Source: an uncultured Sulfurimonas sp. (GTDB lineage: Bacteria > Campylobacterota > Campylobacteria > Campylobacterales > Sulfurimonadaceae). From it: 64,000 nucleotides of DNA. Of this stretch, positions 26,335-35,512 are shown in pieces (the stretch's first letter is position 1; every line of letters begins with the position of its first letter). The position numbers and the translations under genes were made by a program. Location: NCBI RefSeq assembly GCF_963662755.1, contig NZ_OY759725.1, positions 2,245,781 to 2,309,780 of the forward strand. Direction: 5' to 3'. The notes below the pieces were generated by a model. The model was not told where the DNA came from, ran no database searches, and saw only the letters and a program-made list of their open reading frames with translations.

Positions 26335-27638
26335 TGCACTATTTAAATATAAGTTTTTCACACAAAAATTCTACTATGGAAATTAGAGAAAAGTTATCTT
26401 ATCCTGATGATGAACATCTACATGGCTGTTTAACAAAACTAAATGAATGCGAATTTATAAACGAATCTATACTTATTTCAACCTGTAATCGAATGGAGAT
26501 TTTTTGTAGCTGTAGTGATATTGCTGGAGCTACTGGACATATATTTCAAAAACTCACAGCTCGTGCTGGCATCTCCATAGAAGAACTTGAAGGGCGTGCT
26601 GATATATTTGATGATAGTAGTGCTATTCATCATCTTTTTACAGTTGCATCTTCTCTTGATTCTATGGTTGTTGGTGAGACGCAAATTGCTGGACAATTAA
26701 AAGATGCATTTAGATTTTCTTATGATAAAGGTCACTGTGGTCAAAAATTAGCGCGTGCTATGCACAATGCTTTTAAATGTGCAGCTCAAGTTAGAAATGC
26801 AACTGATATATCTTCAAAACCTGTCTCAATCGCTAGTGTGGCAGTGGCTAAGTTGAAGTCAGTTTTAGAGAGTGTTGAAGATAAGAAAGCTTTAGTAATC
26901 GGCATAGGAGAGATGTCTGAAATAACAGCTAAACACTTGGTATCTAATGGTGCAGATGTTTATATAATGAACAGAACAAAAGAAAAAGCATTTGCCTTGG
27001 CTAAAGAGTGTGGAGCAAAGGTTTTAGACTTTGATCAACTCCATAACGTTATAAATGAGTTTGAAATTTTATTTACTGCAACTTCATCCCCTGTGCCAAT
27101 TATTACAGATGACATAATCACATCGTGTGATTTTGATAGATATTGGTTTGATTTAGCAATTCCTAGAGATATTGTTTATCACAAGGGTGAGCGTATAAAT
27201 CTTTATCAAATAGATGACTTAAAAACTATAGTTGATGAAAACAAAGGTCTTAGAGAAGAAGAGGCTAGAAAAGCACATACTATTATAGGTCGAAGTACTG
27301 TAGCTTTTTTTGAATGGTTAGATACTTTAAATATTGAACCTATGATAAAAGATATCTATGCTAAAGCTTTTGAGGCTGCAAGAGTTGAGAGTGAGAGAGT
27401 TATTAAAAATGGATATATTCCAAAAGAGTATGAGGAAGAAGTACATAAAATGTCTCAACAAGTCATGAAGCGTTTTTTACACGATATGACTTCAAAAATG
27501 AGAAGTGTATCTCAAGAGTCTAAATCAGATATGATAACTGGAGCTTTGCAATTTTTGATAAAAAATGATAACGCAGAGATGCCAGATAAATACAAATGCG
27601 AACACGCTTTAAATATAGCACAAAAGGGAAGTAAATGA
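26334..27638 (+). CDS. hemA: Glutamyl-tRNA reductase
   Basis: A 434-residue enzyme, first step of C5 haem synthesis. The catalytic cysteine is in STCNRMEIF near residue 50, with [18 protein letters not shown] as the family signature and a Rossmann NADPH site ([18 protein letters not shown]). The gene overlaps the prenyl synthase by one base and proS by 4 bp. With hemC downstream it forms part of a haem-centred operon. Confidence 0.96.
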   Translation: MHYLNISFSHKNSTMEIREKLSYPDDEHLHGCLTKLNECEFINESILISTCNRMEIFCSCSDIAGATGHIFQKLTARAGISIEELEGRADIFDDSSAIHHLFTVASSLDSMVVGETQIAGQLKDAFRFSYDKGHCGQKLARAMHNAFKCAAQVRNATDISSKPVSIASVAVAKLKSVLESVEDKKALVIGIGEMSEITAKHLVSNGADVYIMNRTKEKAFALAKECGAKVLDFDQLHNVINEFEILFTATSSPVPIITDDIITSCDFDRYWFDLAIPRDIVYHKGERINLYQIDDLKTIVDENKGLREEEARKAHTIIGRSTVAFFEWLDTLNIEPMIKDIYAKAFEAARVESERVIKNGYIPKEYEEEVHKMSQQVMKRFLHDMTSKMRSVSQESKSDMITGALQFLIKNDNAEMPDKYKCEHALNIAQKGSK

Positions 27639-28936
27639 GAAGAAGTCGTGCTTTTATACCAACAACAAAAGAAGTGCCATCAGATGCAACATTGCCATCT
27701 CATCAGTTTTTAATAAGAGGTGGTTTTATAAATAGCCAAGGTGCTGGGTTGTATAACTTTTTGCCATTAGGTAAAATTGTTTTAGAAAAAATCAGAGCTA
27801 TCGTAAAAGATGAGTTAGATAAAGCAGGTTGCAGTGAAGTTCAATTAAGTTTTGTAACACCTCTAAGTTTATGGGAGAGAAGTGGTCGTTCTGAGACTAT
27901 GGGCAAAGAGATGCTTCGCATCCAAGATAGACATCAAAATCCTTTCGTGTTAAGTCCTACAAACGAAGAAGCAATGGTGGAATTAGTTAAAAATAGAGTG
28001 ACTTCATATAAAGATTTACCACTAAATCTTTACCAAATAAATACAAAATTTCGTGATGAAGCAAGACCAAGATATGGGCTTTTGCGTGGTCGTGAATTTT
28101 TGATGAAAGATGGATACTCTTTTCATGCATCTGTAGAAGATATGGTGAGAGAATTTGATCTTATGGAAGAGACTTACAAGAAAATTTTCACTAGATTAGG
28201 ACTTGATTTCAGAGTAGTTGAGGCAGATAGTGGAGCTATTGGTGGAGAAGGAAGTAAAGAGTTTCATGTTTTAGCAAATAGTGGTGAAGATACTTTGGTT
28301 GTATGTGAATCTTGTGATTATGGTGCAAATATAGAAACAATATTTGATGAAGAGCAAGTAAATTTTTATAATGAAAAATCTTATGAAGAGCTAACAGAAA
28401 TAAGCATAGATAAAAAATGCTCATGTGGAGCAAATCTTAGTTTTAAAAAAGGTATAGAAGTTGGACATATTTTTCAACTTGGAACTAAATACTCTGCAGC
28501 ATTAGAGGCAAACTTTAGTGATGAAAACGGTAGAGCAAAACCTTTTGAAATGGCGACTTTTGGTATAGGCGTTAGCAGACTTGTAGCATCTATAATAGAA
28601 CAAAATCATGATCAAGATGGTTGTATTTGGACAAAAGAGACAGCTCCTTACACAATAAATATCATGATATCAAATATAAAAGATGAAAAACAGATAACAC
28701 TTGCAGAAGAGCTTTATCTAAAACTTTTAGGTGAAGATATTGAAGTTATGTTTGATGATAGAAAAGAGAGATTTGGTTTTAAGATGAAAGATGCAGAACT
28801 TATAGGTTTTCCATATACTATCATCATAGGAAAAGAACTTGAAAATGGTATAGTTGAAGTTTATGATAGAAAAACAAAAGAGAAAAATTCTGTTCAAGCT
28901 GGTGAAGTATTTAATAAAATAATGGAACTTATATAA
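27635..28936 (+). CDS. proS: Proline-tRNA ligase, short form lacking the editing insertion
   Basis: A class II synthetase of 433 residues where bacterial-type ProRS is about 560-580. Motif 2 ([21 protein letters not shown]) and motif 3 ([16 protein letters not shown]) are intact, and so is the C-terminal anticodon domain. What is missing is the INS domain (roughly 150-180 residues) that normally lies between CxxC (C224, C227) and the second cysteine pair (C262, C264) before [11 protein letters not shown]; only about 30 residues remain there. INS removes mischarged Ala-tRNA-Pro, so editing must be absent or done by another protein. The frame is continuous, so this is not a frameshift. Confidence 0.93.
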   Translation: MRRSRAFIPTTKEVPSDATLPSHQFLIRGGFINSQGAGLYNFLPLGKIVLEKIRAIVKDELDKAGCSEVQLSFVTPLSLWERSGRSETMGKEMLRIQDRHQNPFVLSPTNEEAMVELVKNRVTSYKDLPLNLYQINTKFRDEARPRYGLLRGREFLMKDGYSFHASVEDMVREFDLMEETYKKIFTRLGLDFRVVEADSGAIGGEGSKEFHVLANSGEDTLVVCESCDYGANIETIFDEEQVNFYNEKSYEELTEISIDKKCSCGANLSFKKGIEVGHIFQLGTKYSAALEANFSDENGRAKPFEMATFGIGVSRLVASIIEQNHDQDGCIWTKETAPYTINIMISNIKDEKQITLAEELYLKLLGEDIEVMFDDRKERFGFKMKDAELIGFPYTIIIGKELENGIVEVYDRKTKEKNSVQAGEVFNKIMELI

Positions 28937-28937
28937 T

Positions 28938-29381
28938 ATGATTTACTTTATTGTCTATCTCTTTTTAGAAGTGCTTATATCTGTAAATATTTCATCCGCT
29001 ATTGGTGGTTTAGCTACATTTTTTGAGATAGTTTTAAGTGCATTAGTGGGTATATCTATATTAGTAAATTTTAGAACAACTCTACTTCAAAATATTACAG
29101 CTGTTTCATATCATGCGATAGATTTGCAAGAGTTTCAAAGACTAAATTTATTTACAATTATAGGTGCTTTTTTACTTATAATACCAGGTTTTATGACAGA
29201 TATACTTGGCGCTCTTATGCAGTTTAGTGTATTTACGAGTATGCTTGTTAACCGTTATAATGTAAAATCTTCTAATTATCATCCTACTAATAATAATCAG
29301 GATAATATAAATAAAAATATACAAAAGGATTCGGATGTTATCGATGTTGAAATTATTAGCGACAACTCTACTACTAAGTAG
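28938..29381 (+). CDS. FxsA-family membrane protein
   Basis: A 147-residue inner-membrane protein with three or four hydrophobic segments and the FxsA signature LLIIPGFMTDILGALM near residue 75. The C-terminal 40 residues are polar and Asn-rich. FxsA is named for relief of phage F exclusion in E. coli; its cellular role is unknown. It begins one base after the proS stop and its end overlaps the next gene by 47 bp in another frame. Confidence 0.85.
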   Translation: MIYFIVYLFLEVLISVNISSAIGGLATFFEIVLSALVGISILVNFRTTLLQNITAVSYHAIDLQEFQRLNLFTIIGAFLLIIPGFMTDILGALMQFSVFTSMLVNRYNVKSSNYHPTNNNQDNINKNIQKDSDVIDVEIISDNSTTK

Positions 29382-30171
29382 TTTATTAGAGGCTTCTACT
29401 TCAGATGCTCAAATGGAAGATTTTTTAAAAAAATCTTTTTCTGCTAACCCAAATATAGTAAAACTAAATGTAAATATTGAACAAAAAATTCCACTACAAG
29501 ATGTAAAAGGCTGGAATGCGTTTATAGTTGAAGTTGCCGCTAGTGTAAAAGCTAAAGAAGGTACACGTGATATTAAGCAAAAGATGATTTGGTTCTCAAA
29601 TGGAGATACTATTTCGCCTGATCTTATAAATATAAAAACAGGTGTATCATTAAAAGAGTCAGTTTCTCCATCATTTGAATTGAAGCATTATAAAAAAGAA
29701 AATTTAATTTATGGAAATGCAGATGCTAAACATAAAATAGCGATATTTTCAGACCCTTTGTGTCCATTTTGTAGAACATATGTGCCTGAAGTTATTAATA
29801 AAATGAAAAAAGACCCAAAGAAATTTGCAATTTACTATTACCATTTTCCACTACCTGCACTTCATCCAGCTGCAGTTGAGTTAGTAAAAGCTGCAGTAGC
29901 AGCTGAGCTTCAAGGTGTAAAAGATGTTGTTCTTAAACTATATACTGTAGAAATTGATTCAAATGAGAAAGATATAAATAAGATTTTAGCAGTGTTTAAC
30001 AAAACAATGAAGACAGATATTAAGCCTTCAGATTTAAAATCAAAAGAAGTTATGAATCATATAAATAGTGATTTAGATATAGCAGATACACTTATGGTTG
30101 GTGGAACTCCTACTGTATTTTTTGATGATAAGTTAGATAAAACAAAAAGAAAATTTGAAAAGGCTAAATAG
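29335..30171 (+). CDS. Periplasmic thioredoxin-fold protein, DsbC/DsbG-like
   Basis: A 278-residue exported protein with a short signal peptide (LLATTLLLSSLLEAS). The thioredoxin-like domain has the active site CPFC in FSDPLCPFCRTYVPEV (about residue 142) and a cis-proline in GGTPTVFFDD. The N-terminal 120 residues resemble the dimerisation region of DsbC/DsbG loosely. It should oxidise or isomerise periplasmic disulphides. Its start lies inside fxsA (47 bp overlap), preceded by AAAAGGA. hemC follows. Confidence 0.82.
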   Translation: MLSMLKLLATTLLLSSLLEASTSDAQMEDFLKKSFSANPNIVKLNVNIEQKIPLQDVKGWNAFIVEVAASVKAKEGTRDIKQKMIWFSNGDTISPDLINIKTGVSLKESVSPSFELKHYKKENLIYGNADAKHKIAIFSDPLCPFCRTYVPEVINKMKKDPKKFAIYYYHFPLPALHPAAVELVKAAVAAELQGVKDVVLKLYTVEIDSNEKDINKILAVFNKTMKTDIKPSDLKSKEVMNHINSDLDIADTLMVGGTPTVFFDDKLDKTKRKFEKAK

Positions 30172-30175
30172 ATAT

Positions 30176-31135
30176 ATGGAAAAATTAATAATAGCAACAA
30201 GAGTTTCTGATTTGGCCCTTTGGCAAGCATATCATATTAAAAATAGAGTAGAAGCAACTTATCCTGAAATAACAGTTGAGTTAAACAAGATAGTAAGCAA
30301 TGGGGATAAGGTTTTGGATAAGCCACTAGCTCTTATTGGTGGTAAAGGTCACTTTACAAAAGAGCTTGAAGATGAGATGCTAGCTGGTAATGCGCATCTA
30401 GCAGTTCACTCTTTAAAAGATGTCCCTACATACATCCCAGAAGGTTTAGAGTTAGTAGCTGTGACTAAGCGTCAAGATCAAAGTGATGTCTTTTTATCTC
30501 ATAAATATGAATCACTAGAAGATTTACCTCAGGGTGCAGTTGTTGGAACTACAAGTCTTAGACGAAGAATGCAACTTCTAAAAAAGAGACCTGACTTAAA
30601 GGTAAAAGACTTAAGAGGAAATGTAAATACAAGACTTAGAAAACTCAAAGAAGCTCAATACGATGCAATAATCTTGGCATATATAGGTCTTCATAGATTG
30701 GACTTGCTTAAAGATATTCCATATACTCAAAAACTATCATTAGATATGATGATACCTCCAATGGGACAAGCTGCTCTTGGTATAGAGATAGTTCAAGGTA
30801 ATGATAAAGTAAGAGAGATTGCTGAGAGTTTAAAAGATGAAAATACTTTTATTTGTACTCAAATAGAAAGAGATTTTATATCTAAAATAGGAGCAGGTTG
30901 TTCTGCTCCTGTGGCTTGTAACGCTGTGATTGATGCTGATAATGTTGTTTTTAGAACAATGATAGGATTTGCTGATGGAACAAATGTTATGCAGGAAAAA
31001 ATTGTTAAAAATATCAATGAATGCAAAAATCTTGGTTTTGAAATGGCCAAACTTATGATAGATAATGGTGCTTTAGAGCTGTTAAATAAAGCAGAAGAAA
31101 ATGCATTTAAAGATGAGATGCCACAAAGATTATAA
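30176..31135 (+). CDS. hemC: Porphobilinogen deaminase
   Basis: Start placed at the ATG at 30176 (319 residues, MEKLIIATRVSD); the TTG at 30155 would overlap the preceding gene. The enzyme links four porphobilinogens into hydroxymethylbilane. The dipyrromethane cofactor cysteine is in IGAGCSAPVACN, and TTSLRRRMQL and DLRGNVNTRLRKL are substrate-binding arginine motifs. Part of the hemA-proS-hemC block. Confidence 0.95.
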   Translation: MEKLIIATRVSDLALWQAYHIKNRVEATYPEITVELNKIVSNGDKVLDKPLALIGGKGHFTKELEDEMLAGNAHLAVHSLKDVPTYIPEGLELVAVTKRQDQSDVFLSHKYESLEDLPQGAVVGTTSLRRRMQLLKKRPDLKVKDLRGNVNTRLRKLKEAQYDAIILAYIGLHRLDLLKDIPYTQKLSLDMMIPPMGQAALGIEIVQGNDKVREIAESLKDENTFICTQIERDFISKIGAGCSAPVACNAVIDADNVVFRTMIGFADGTNVMQEKIVKNINECKNLGFEMAKLMIDNGALELLNKAEENAFKDEMPQRL

Positions 31136-31150
31136 AACAATATATTATTC

Positions 31151-31220
31151 TCGCCGATAGGCGAAGTTTTAGTGAGGGGAATTTTTAAAAGAATTCACTT
31201 CTTTTAAAGAGGAGACAAAA
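31151..31220 (+). promoter_or_regulatory. Structured leader of ubiD, copy A of a repeated motif
   Basis: A small hairpin (TCGCC, GATA, GGCGA at 31151-31164) is followed by TTTTAGTGAGGGGAATTTTT (31167-31186), a sequence found identically before the OsmC-type gene at 34949. Next comes a perfect 10 bp stem, TTTAAAAGAA (31184-31193) with TTCTTTTAAA (31199-31208) around the loop TTCAC, and directly after it the SD AGAGGAG and ATG. The second copy keeps the stem but with a different sequence. I read it as a cis-acting RNA element acting on translation; no known riboswitch fits that I can name. Confidence 0.55.
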
Positions 31221-33035
31221 ATGCAAAATAGTATAGAATTACTAAAAAAACATAATGAACTAAGAGTTATAGATGATGAGCTAGATATTTATCTTGAAGT
31301 GCCACACTTAGCATATGCAGAAGTGAAGAAAAAAGATGGTGGAAAAGCTATACTTTTTACTAATGTAGTTGATAAAAAAAGTGGTACCAAGTTTAGTGAA
31401 CCAGTCTTTATGAATGTTTTTGGATCATACAGACGTTGTGAACTGCTTTTTGGTAGAACTATAGAATCAGTTGCAGATGAGATTACTAAACTACTTCATA
31501 TGAAACCACCAGCTGGATTTATGGACAAAGTTTCTATGGCAAGCGAACTTTTTTCTCTTAAAAATATTTTTCCAAAACGATTAAAAGGCAAGGGTGCTTG
31601 TCAAGAAATTGTTTATATGGATGATGATATTGATCTTGGTAAAATCCCAGTTCTTACAACTTGGGAGCAAGATGGCGGTCCATTTATGACTATGGCTCAA
31701 ATTTATACTCAAAGCCTAGATGGCGAGATGGTTAATGTTGGTATGTATAGACTTCAAGTTTATGACAAAAATCATCTAGGAATGCATTGGCAGATACATA
31801 AAGATTCTTCTCACTTTTTTGACCAGTACCAAAAAGCAGGTAAAAAGATGCCTGTAACTGTTGCAATAGGTGGCGATCCTTTATATACTTGGTGTGCTAC
31901 TGCTCCTCTTCCTTATGGTGTAAATGAACTTTTAATGTATGGGCTTATAAAAAAACAACCAGCCAAAATAGTCAAATCTTTAACTACTCCTTTATATATT
32001 CCTGCTGATGTTGATTATGTAATAGAAGGTTGGGTTGATACACAAGAGATGAAAATAGAAGGACCTTTTGGAGATCATACAGGTTATTATACACTTGAAG
32101 AGCCATATCCCGTAATGCAAGTTAGTGCTATAACTACTAGAAAAAAACCTACTTATTTAGCTACTGTTGTTGGTAAGCCACCTTTAGAAGACAAGTATAT
32201 GGGATGGGCAACTGGTAAGATATTTTTCCCACTTTTAAAAACTACTACACCAGATTTAGTGGATTATCATATGCCAGAAAATGCTGGTTTTCATAACCTT
32301 ATATTAGCCAAGATGCAACCACACTATAAAGGTCATGCAAAGCAGTTTATGCACGCTTTTTGGGGTGCAGGGCAGATGAGTTTTGTTAAACATGCTATTT
32401 TCTTAGATGAAAATGCTCCTAAGCTTGATAATTATGAAGCCTTAACTTCATATATATTGGATAGATTTACTCCAAAATCTCTTTTTATATCTGAGGGTAT
32501 ATTAGATGCACTAGATCACTCTTCTCCTGAAACACTTGTGGGTGGAAAATTAGGAATAGATGCAACCGCTGCAAATAAAGTGGAAGCTCCACAACTTTTA
32601 GGTGATGAAGAGCTTTTAAAAGAGGTTCAAGAACTTATCCCTGAAGCCACAGGTTTACATCAATATATGAGACGTACTAAAAATCCTGTAACAGTAATTA
32701 GTGTAAACAAAAGTAAAAATATTAAAGAGTATTTTAATGCATTGATAAGCCTTAGCACCAATATAAGAATAGTTGTTTTTGTAGATGATGCAAAAAATGA
32801 TGTACTTAATCCTTATATGCTGATTTGGCGTGTTACAAACAATATGGATGCTCAAAGAGATATCTTTATTTCTGGTCTTATGGTTGGAATTGATGGAACA
32901 AATAAGACGGCAGTTGATGGATTTACTCGCAGATGGCCTGATGATGTTGAATGTACTCAAAGTGTAGTTCAAGAGTTGAAGAAAAAAGGCTTATGGGATT
33001 TAGATGAAAAGTTAAATATAAAGTTTCAATTATAG
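31221..33035 (+). CDS. UbiD-family decarboxylase
   Basis: A 604-residue prenylated-FMN-dependent decarboxylase. The active-site region IEGPFGDHTGYYTLEEPYPV and the preceding conserved arginine/glutamate context are standard. In Campylobacterota, which make menaquinone by the futalosine route, the UbiD homologue here is expected to act in quinone synthesis; the exact substrate is inferred. The gene follows hemC after an 85 bp leader that carries a repeated RNA-like motif. Confidence 0.9.
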   Translation: MQNSIELLKKHNELRVIDDELDIYLEVPHLAYAEVKKKDGGKAILFTNVVDKKSGTKFSEPVFMNVFGSYRRCELLFGRTIESVADEITKLLHMKPPAGFMDKVSMASELFSLKNIFPKRLKGKGACQEIVYMDDDIDLGKIPVLTTWEQDGGPFMTMAQIYTQSLDGEMVNVGMYRLQVYDKNHLGMHWQIHKDSSHFFDQYQKAGKKMPVTVAIGGDPLYTWCATAPLPYGVNELLMYGLIKKQPAKIVKSLTTPLYIPADVDYVIEGWVDTQEMKIEGPFGDHTGYYTLEEPYPVMQVSAITTRKKPTYLATVVGKPPLEDKYMGWATGKIFFPLLKTTTPDLVDYHMPENAGFHNLILAKMQPHYKGHAKQFMHAFWGAGQMSFVKHAIFLDENAPKLDNYEALTSYILDRFTPKSLFISEGILDALDHSSPETLVGGKLGIDATAANKVEAPQLLGDEELLKEVQELIPEATGLHQYMRRTKNPVTVISVNKSKNIKEYFNALISLSTNIRIVVFVDDAKNDVLNPYMLIWRVTNNMDAQRDIFISGLMVGIDGTNKTAVDGFTRRWPDDVECTQSVVQELKKKGLWDLDEKLNIKFQL

Positions 33036-33077
33036 ATAGCTTATAATAAAATTATGATTTTAATTTCATGTAAGGTT

Positions 33078-33118
33078 AATATAATATTTTCTAATGTAAT
33101 ATTAGCGAATATTATATT
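33078..33118. repeat. Nested A/T-only inverted repeat before the small cytochrome gene
   Basis: AATATAATATT (33078-33088) and its perfect complement AATATTATATT (33108-33118) enclose a second small hairpin (CTAAT, GTAAT, ATTAG at 33091-33105). A TATAAT lies inside the left arm. It can be the ubiD terminator, an operator over the next promoter, or both; base composition alone makes long A/T repeats commoner here. Confidence 0.45.
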
Positions 33119-33134
33119 TTGAGGTTTTAAACTA

Positions 33135-33470
33135 ATGAAAAAAATATTTTTGTTTCTTATAACTTTTTTTATAATCTTTTTATCCCCCTTAGATGCTGCA
33201 CTCTACAAAGGTCAAAAAATATTTGTAAAAAAATGTACTAAGTGTCATCATTCTGGACAAGCTTTTATAGCAAAAAAATTAATAGATCAATGGGAAGAGT
33301 TGATGGAAAACAAAGGCAAACCTTTAGCTCAACTTCACTTAAAAGATGAAAAAGCTGAAAAATCTTGGGATTATTTCAAAAGTAAAAATTATTATAAAAA
33401 ATCAAAACATTTAAAACAATTTCTCGTCGAATACGCAAAAGACAGCGGAAATGTACCTGCTTGTAACTAG
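33135..33470 (+). CDS. Small periplasmic cytochrome c-like protein
   Basis: A 111-residue exported protein (signal peptide of about 22 residues ending near PLDAA) with a haem motif CTKCH at about residues 35-39 and a C-terminal EYAKDSGNVPACN. It belongs with the haem-less protein at 3644-3967, which has the same ends. Such short cytochromes carry one haem c; the axial sixth ligand is not obvious. Electron partner unknown. Confidence 0.82.
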   Translation: MKKIFLFLITFFIIFLSPLDAALYKGQKIFVKKCTKCHHSGQAFIAKKLIDQWEELMENKGKPLAQLHLKDEKAEKSWDYFKSKNYYKKSKHLKQFLVEYAKDSGNVPACN

Positions 33471-33537
33471 CTTATAAACTCCTCTTTAAACAACTTTAGA
33501 TAGAATACAAAACTTTTTAAAAATCGGAGAATTTTTT

Positions 33538-34917
33538 ATGGATAAAATGTGGTCTGGTCGCTTTTTAGCGAGTACTTCTAGTTTATTGGATGAATTTAAC
33601 GCTTCAATTATGTATGATAGAAAATTATACAAAGAAGATATTGAAGGTTCTTTAGCTCATGCATCTATGCTTGCAAAACAAGAAATTTTAACAAATGAAG
33701 AACTTCGTCAAATCACAAAAGGTCTAAACCAAGTACTGGCTGAAATTGAATCAGGCGAATTTGAATGGAAAATAGGAGATGAAGATTTACATATGGGCAT
33801 CGAAAAGCGTTTAACTGCTATAATCGGAGATGCTGGAAAAAAACTTCATACAGCTAGAAGTAGAAATGATCAAGTTGCTGTTGATTTTCGTCGTTGGGTG
33901 CTAAAAAGAAATCTTGACTTAGTAGATGCTCTAAAGCTTCTTATGAAAGAAATTTTGGTAGTTGCACAAAAACATACAGATACTTTAATCCCTGGTATGA
34001 CACACCTTCAACATGCTCAACCAACAAATTTTGCTTTTCATTTATGTGCTTATCTTTCAATGTTTAAACGTGACATTGCAAGATTTGAAGACTCATATAA
34101 AAGAAATAATATCTCCCCATTAGGATGCGCTGCTTTAGCTGGAACTCCTCATAATATTGACAGAAATATGACAGCACAACTTTTAGGTTTTGATAGTGTA
34201 AGTGTAAACTGTTTAGATACTGTAAGTGACAGAGATTTTGCTTTAGAAATTTTATTTAATATATCAACTATGATGATGCATATTTCAAGACTTAGTGAAG
34301 AACTTGTTATGTGGTCATCTTATGAGTTTGGTTTTGTAGAATTAAGCGATGAATACTCTACAGGCTCATCAATTATGCCACAAAAGAAAAATCCTGATGT
34401 TCCTGAACTTCTTCGTGGAAAAACAGGTCGTGTTTATGGCTCACTAATGGGACTACTTACTGTTATGAAAGGTCTTCCTTTAGCTTACAATAAAGATACT
34501 CAAGAAGATAAAGAGGGAGTTTTTGATGCTGTTGAGACTGCTCAAATATCTTTAGAAATTTTAAAAGAAGCTGTAAAAACTATGGAAGTTAAAGCTCATA
34601 ATATGGAGTCTGCTTGTTCAGTTGGGCATTTGGCAGCTACTGATTTAGCTGATTATTTAGTTGCAAAATGTGGCATTCCTTTTAGAGAAGCTCATTTTAT
34701 AACAGGTCATGCAGTTGCTAAGAGTGAAGAGTTAAAAATTGATTTAAGTGATATAGATTTTAAATATCTTAAAGAGATAGATTCAAGAATAAATGAAGAT
34801 GTACTAGAATATTTAGTTTTGAAAAATTCTATGAATGCAAGAACATCTGAGGGTGGTACTTCAACTCTTAGAACTGCGGAACAGTTAGAACAATTTAAAA
34901 CTTTTTTAAAAATATAA
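33538..34917 (+). CDS. argH: Argininosuccinate lyase
   Basis: A 459-residue enzyme that releases fumarate from argininosuccinate to give arginine. The superfamily signature [12 protein letters not shown], the substrate motif [12 protein letters not shown] and [10 protein letters not shown] are all present and length is standard. SD TCGGAGAA precedes the ATG. It forms its own unit between the cytochrome gene and the OsmC-type gene. Confidence 0.96.
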   Translation: MDKMWSGRFLASTSSLLDEFNASIMYDRKLYKEDIEGSLAHASMLAKQEILTNEELRQITKGLNQVLAEIESGEFEWKIGDEDLHMGIEKRLTAIIGDAGKKLHTARSRNDQVAVDFRRWVLKRNLDLVDALKLLMKEILVVAQKHTDTLIPGMTHLQHAQPTNFAFHLCAYLSMFKRDIARFEDSYKRNNISPLGCAALAGTPHNIDRNMTAQLLGFDSVSVNCLDTVSDRDFALEILFNISTMMMHISRLSEELVMWSSYEFGFVELSDEYSTGSSIMPQKKNPDVPELLRGKTGRVYGSLMGLLTVMKGLPLAYNKDTQEDKEGVFDAVETAQISLEILKEAVKTMEVKAHNMESACSVGHLAATDLADYLVAKCGIPFREAHFITGHAVAKSEELKIDLSDIDFKYLKEIDSRINEDVLEYLVLKNSMNARTSEGGTSTLRTAEQLEQFKTFLKI

Positions 34918-34932
34918 AAAAATTAAAAATTT

Positions 34933-34997
34933 TCACTCTTAGATGTGATTTTAGTGAGGGGAATTTTTGGAAATTACTTTTCAAAAAAGGAAAAAAT
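34933..34997 (+). promoter_or_regulatory. Structured leader of the OsmC-type gene, copy B of a repeated motif
   Basis: The 20-nt sequence of the ubiD leader recurs here exactly (34949-34968). It is preceded by a weak hairpin (TCAC 34933-34936 with GTGA 34945-34948) and followed by a 10 bp stem, TTTTTGGAAA (34964-34973) with TTTTCAAAAA (34978-34987) including one G-T pair, loop TTAC, then the SD AAGGA and ATG at 34998. Relative to copy A the stem bases differ on both sides yet still pair. Confidence 0.55.
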
Positions 34998-35462
34998 ATG
35001 AAAGTAAGTGTTTCGCACAAAGATGGTATGAAATTTGAAGCTAAAACTTCAAAGAGTAGTTTTATAATTGATTGTCCGGTTATTTCTCCTGTTGAGTATT
35101 TTTTAGCAGGTATTATTACGTGTAGTGCTACAGATATAATTTTGATACCAAAAAATCAAAACAAAACTGTAACTGACTTGAGTGTTGATGGTGAAGTTGT
35201 AAGAAATGAAGCTCATCCTTGTAAGTTTAATACCCTGCATCTAACATATAGTTTTAATTCAGATGCCGATGATACAATGGCAGCTCGTTGGGTTATGGCT
35301 TCATTGGAAACATATTGTTCAACCGTAAATACTATTCGTGATACTACTGCCATAACTTACTCTATTTTGCACAATAAAAAGATGATTCGTCAAAATGAAA
35401 AAATGATATCTGGTGGTGGTTCAAACATAGATATGGGAGAGATAGAAAGCTGTCCATCTTAA
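34998..35462 (+). CDS. OsmC/Ohr-family protein
   Basis: A 154-residue protein of the OsmC fold. The two conserved cysteines are C42 in AGIITCSATDI and C107 in SLETYCSTVNT, which in this family reduce organic hydroperoxides. The C-terminal tail (GGGSNIDMGEIESCPS) has a third cysteine. A role in peroxide defence is expected from the family but untested. Its leader shares a structured motif with ubiD. Confidence 0.85.
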   Translation: MKVSVSHKDGMKFEAKTSKSSFIIDCPVISPVEYFLAGIITCSATDIILIPKNQNKTVTDLSVDGEVVRNEAHPCKFNTLHLTYSFNSDADDTMAARWVMASLETYCSTVNTIRDTTAITYSILHNKKMIRQNEKMISGGGSNIDMGEIESCPS

Positions 35463-35476
35463 TAGTTCCAATATGA

Positions 35477-35501
35477 TATAATATTTATACACAATATTAT
35501 A
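35477..35501. promoter_or_regulatory. -10 box inside a 9 bp inverted repeat before the GNAT-BKACE gene
   Basis: TATAATATT (35477-35485) and AATATTATA (35493-35501) are perfect complements around TATACAC. The left arm contains a consensus TATAAT, and the SD AAAGGA starts at the right arm's end, 6 nt from the TTG start at 35513. It may be an operator over the promoter or a hairpin at the mRNA 5' end. Confidence 0.45.
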
Positions 35502-35512
35502 AAGGATTCGTT

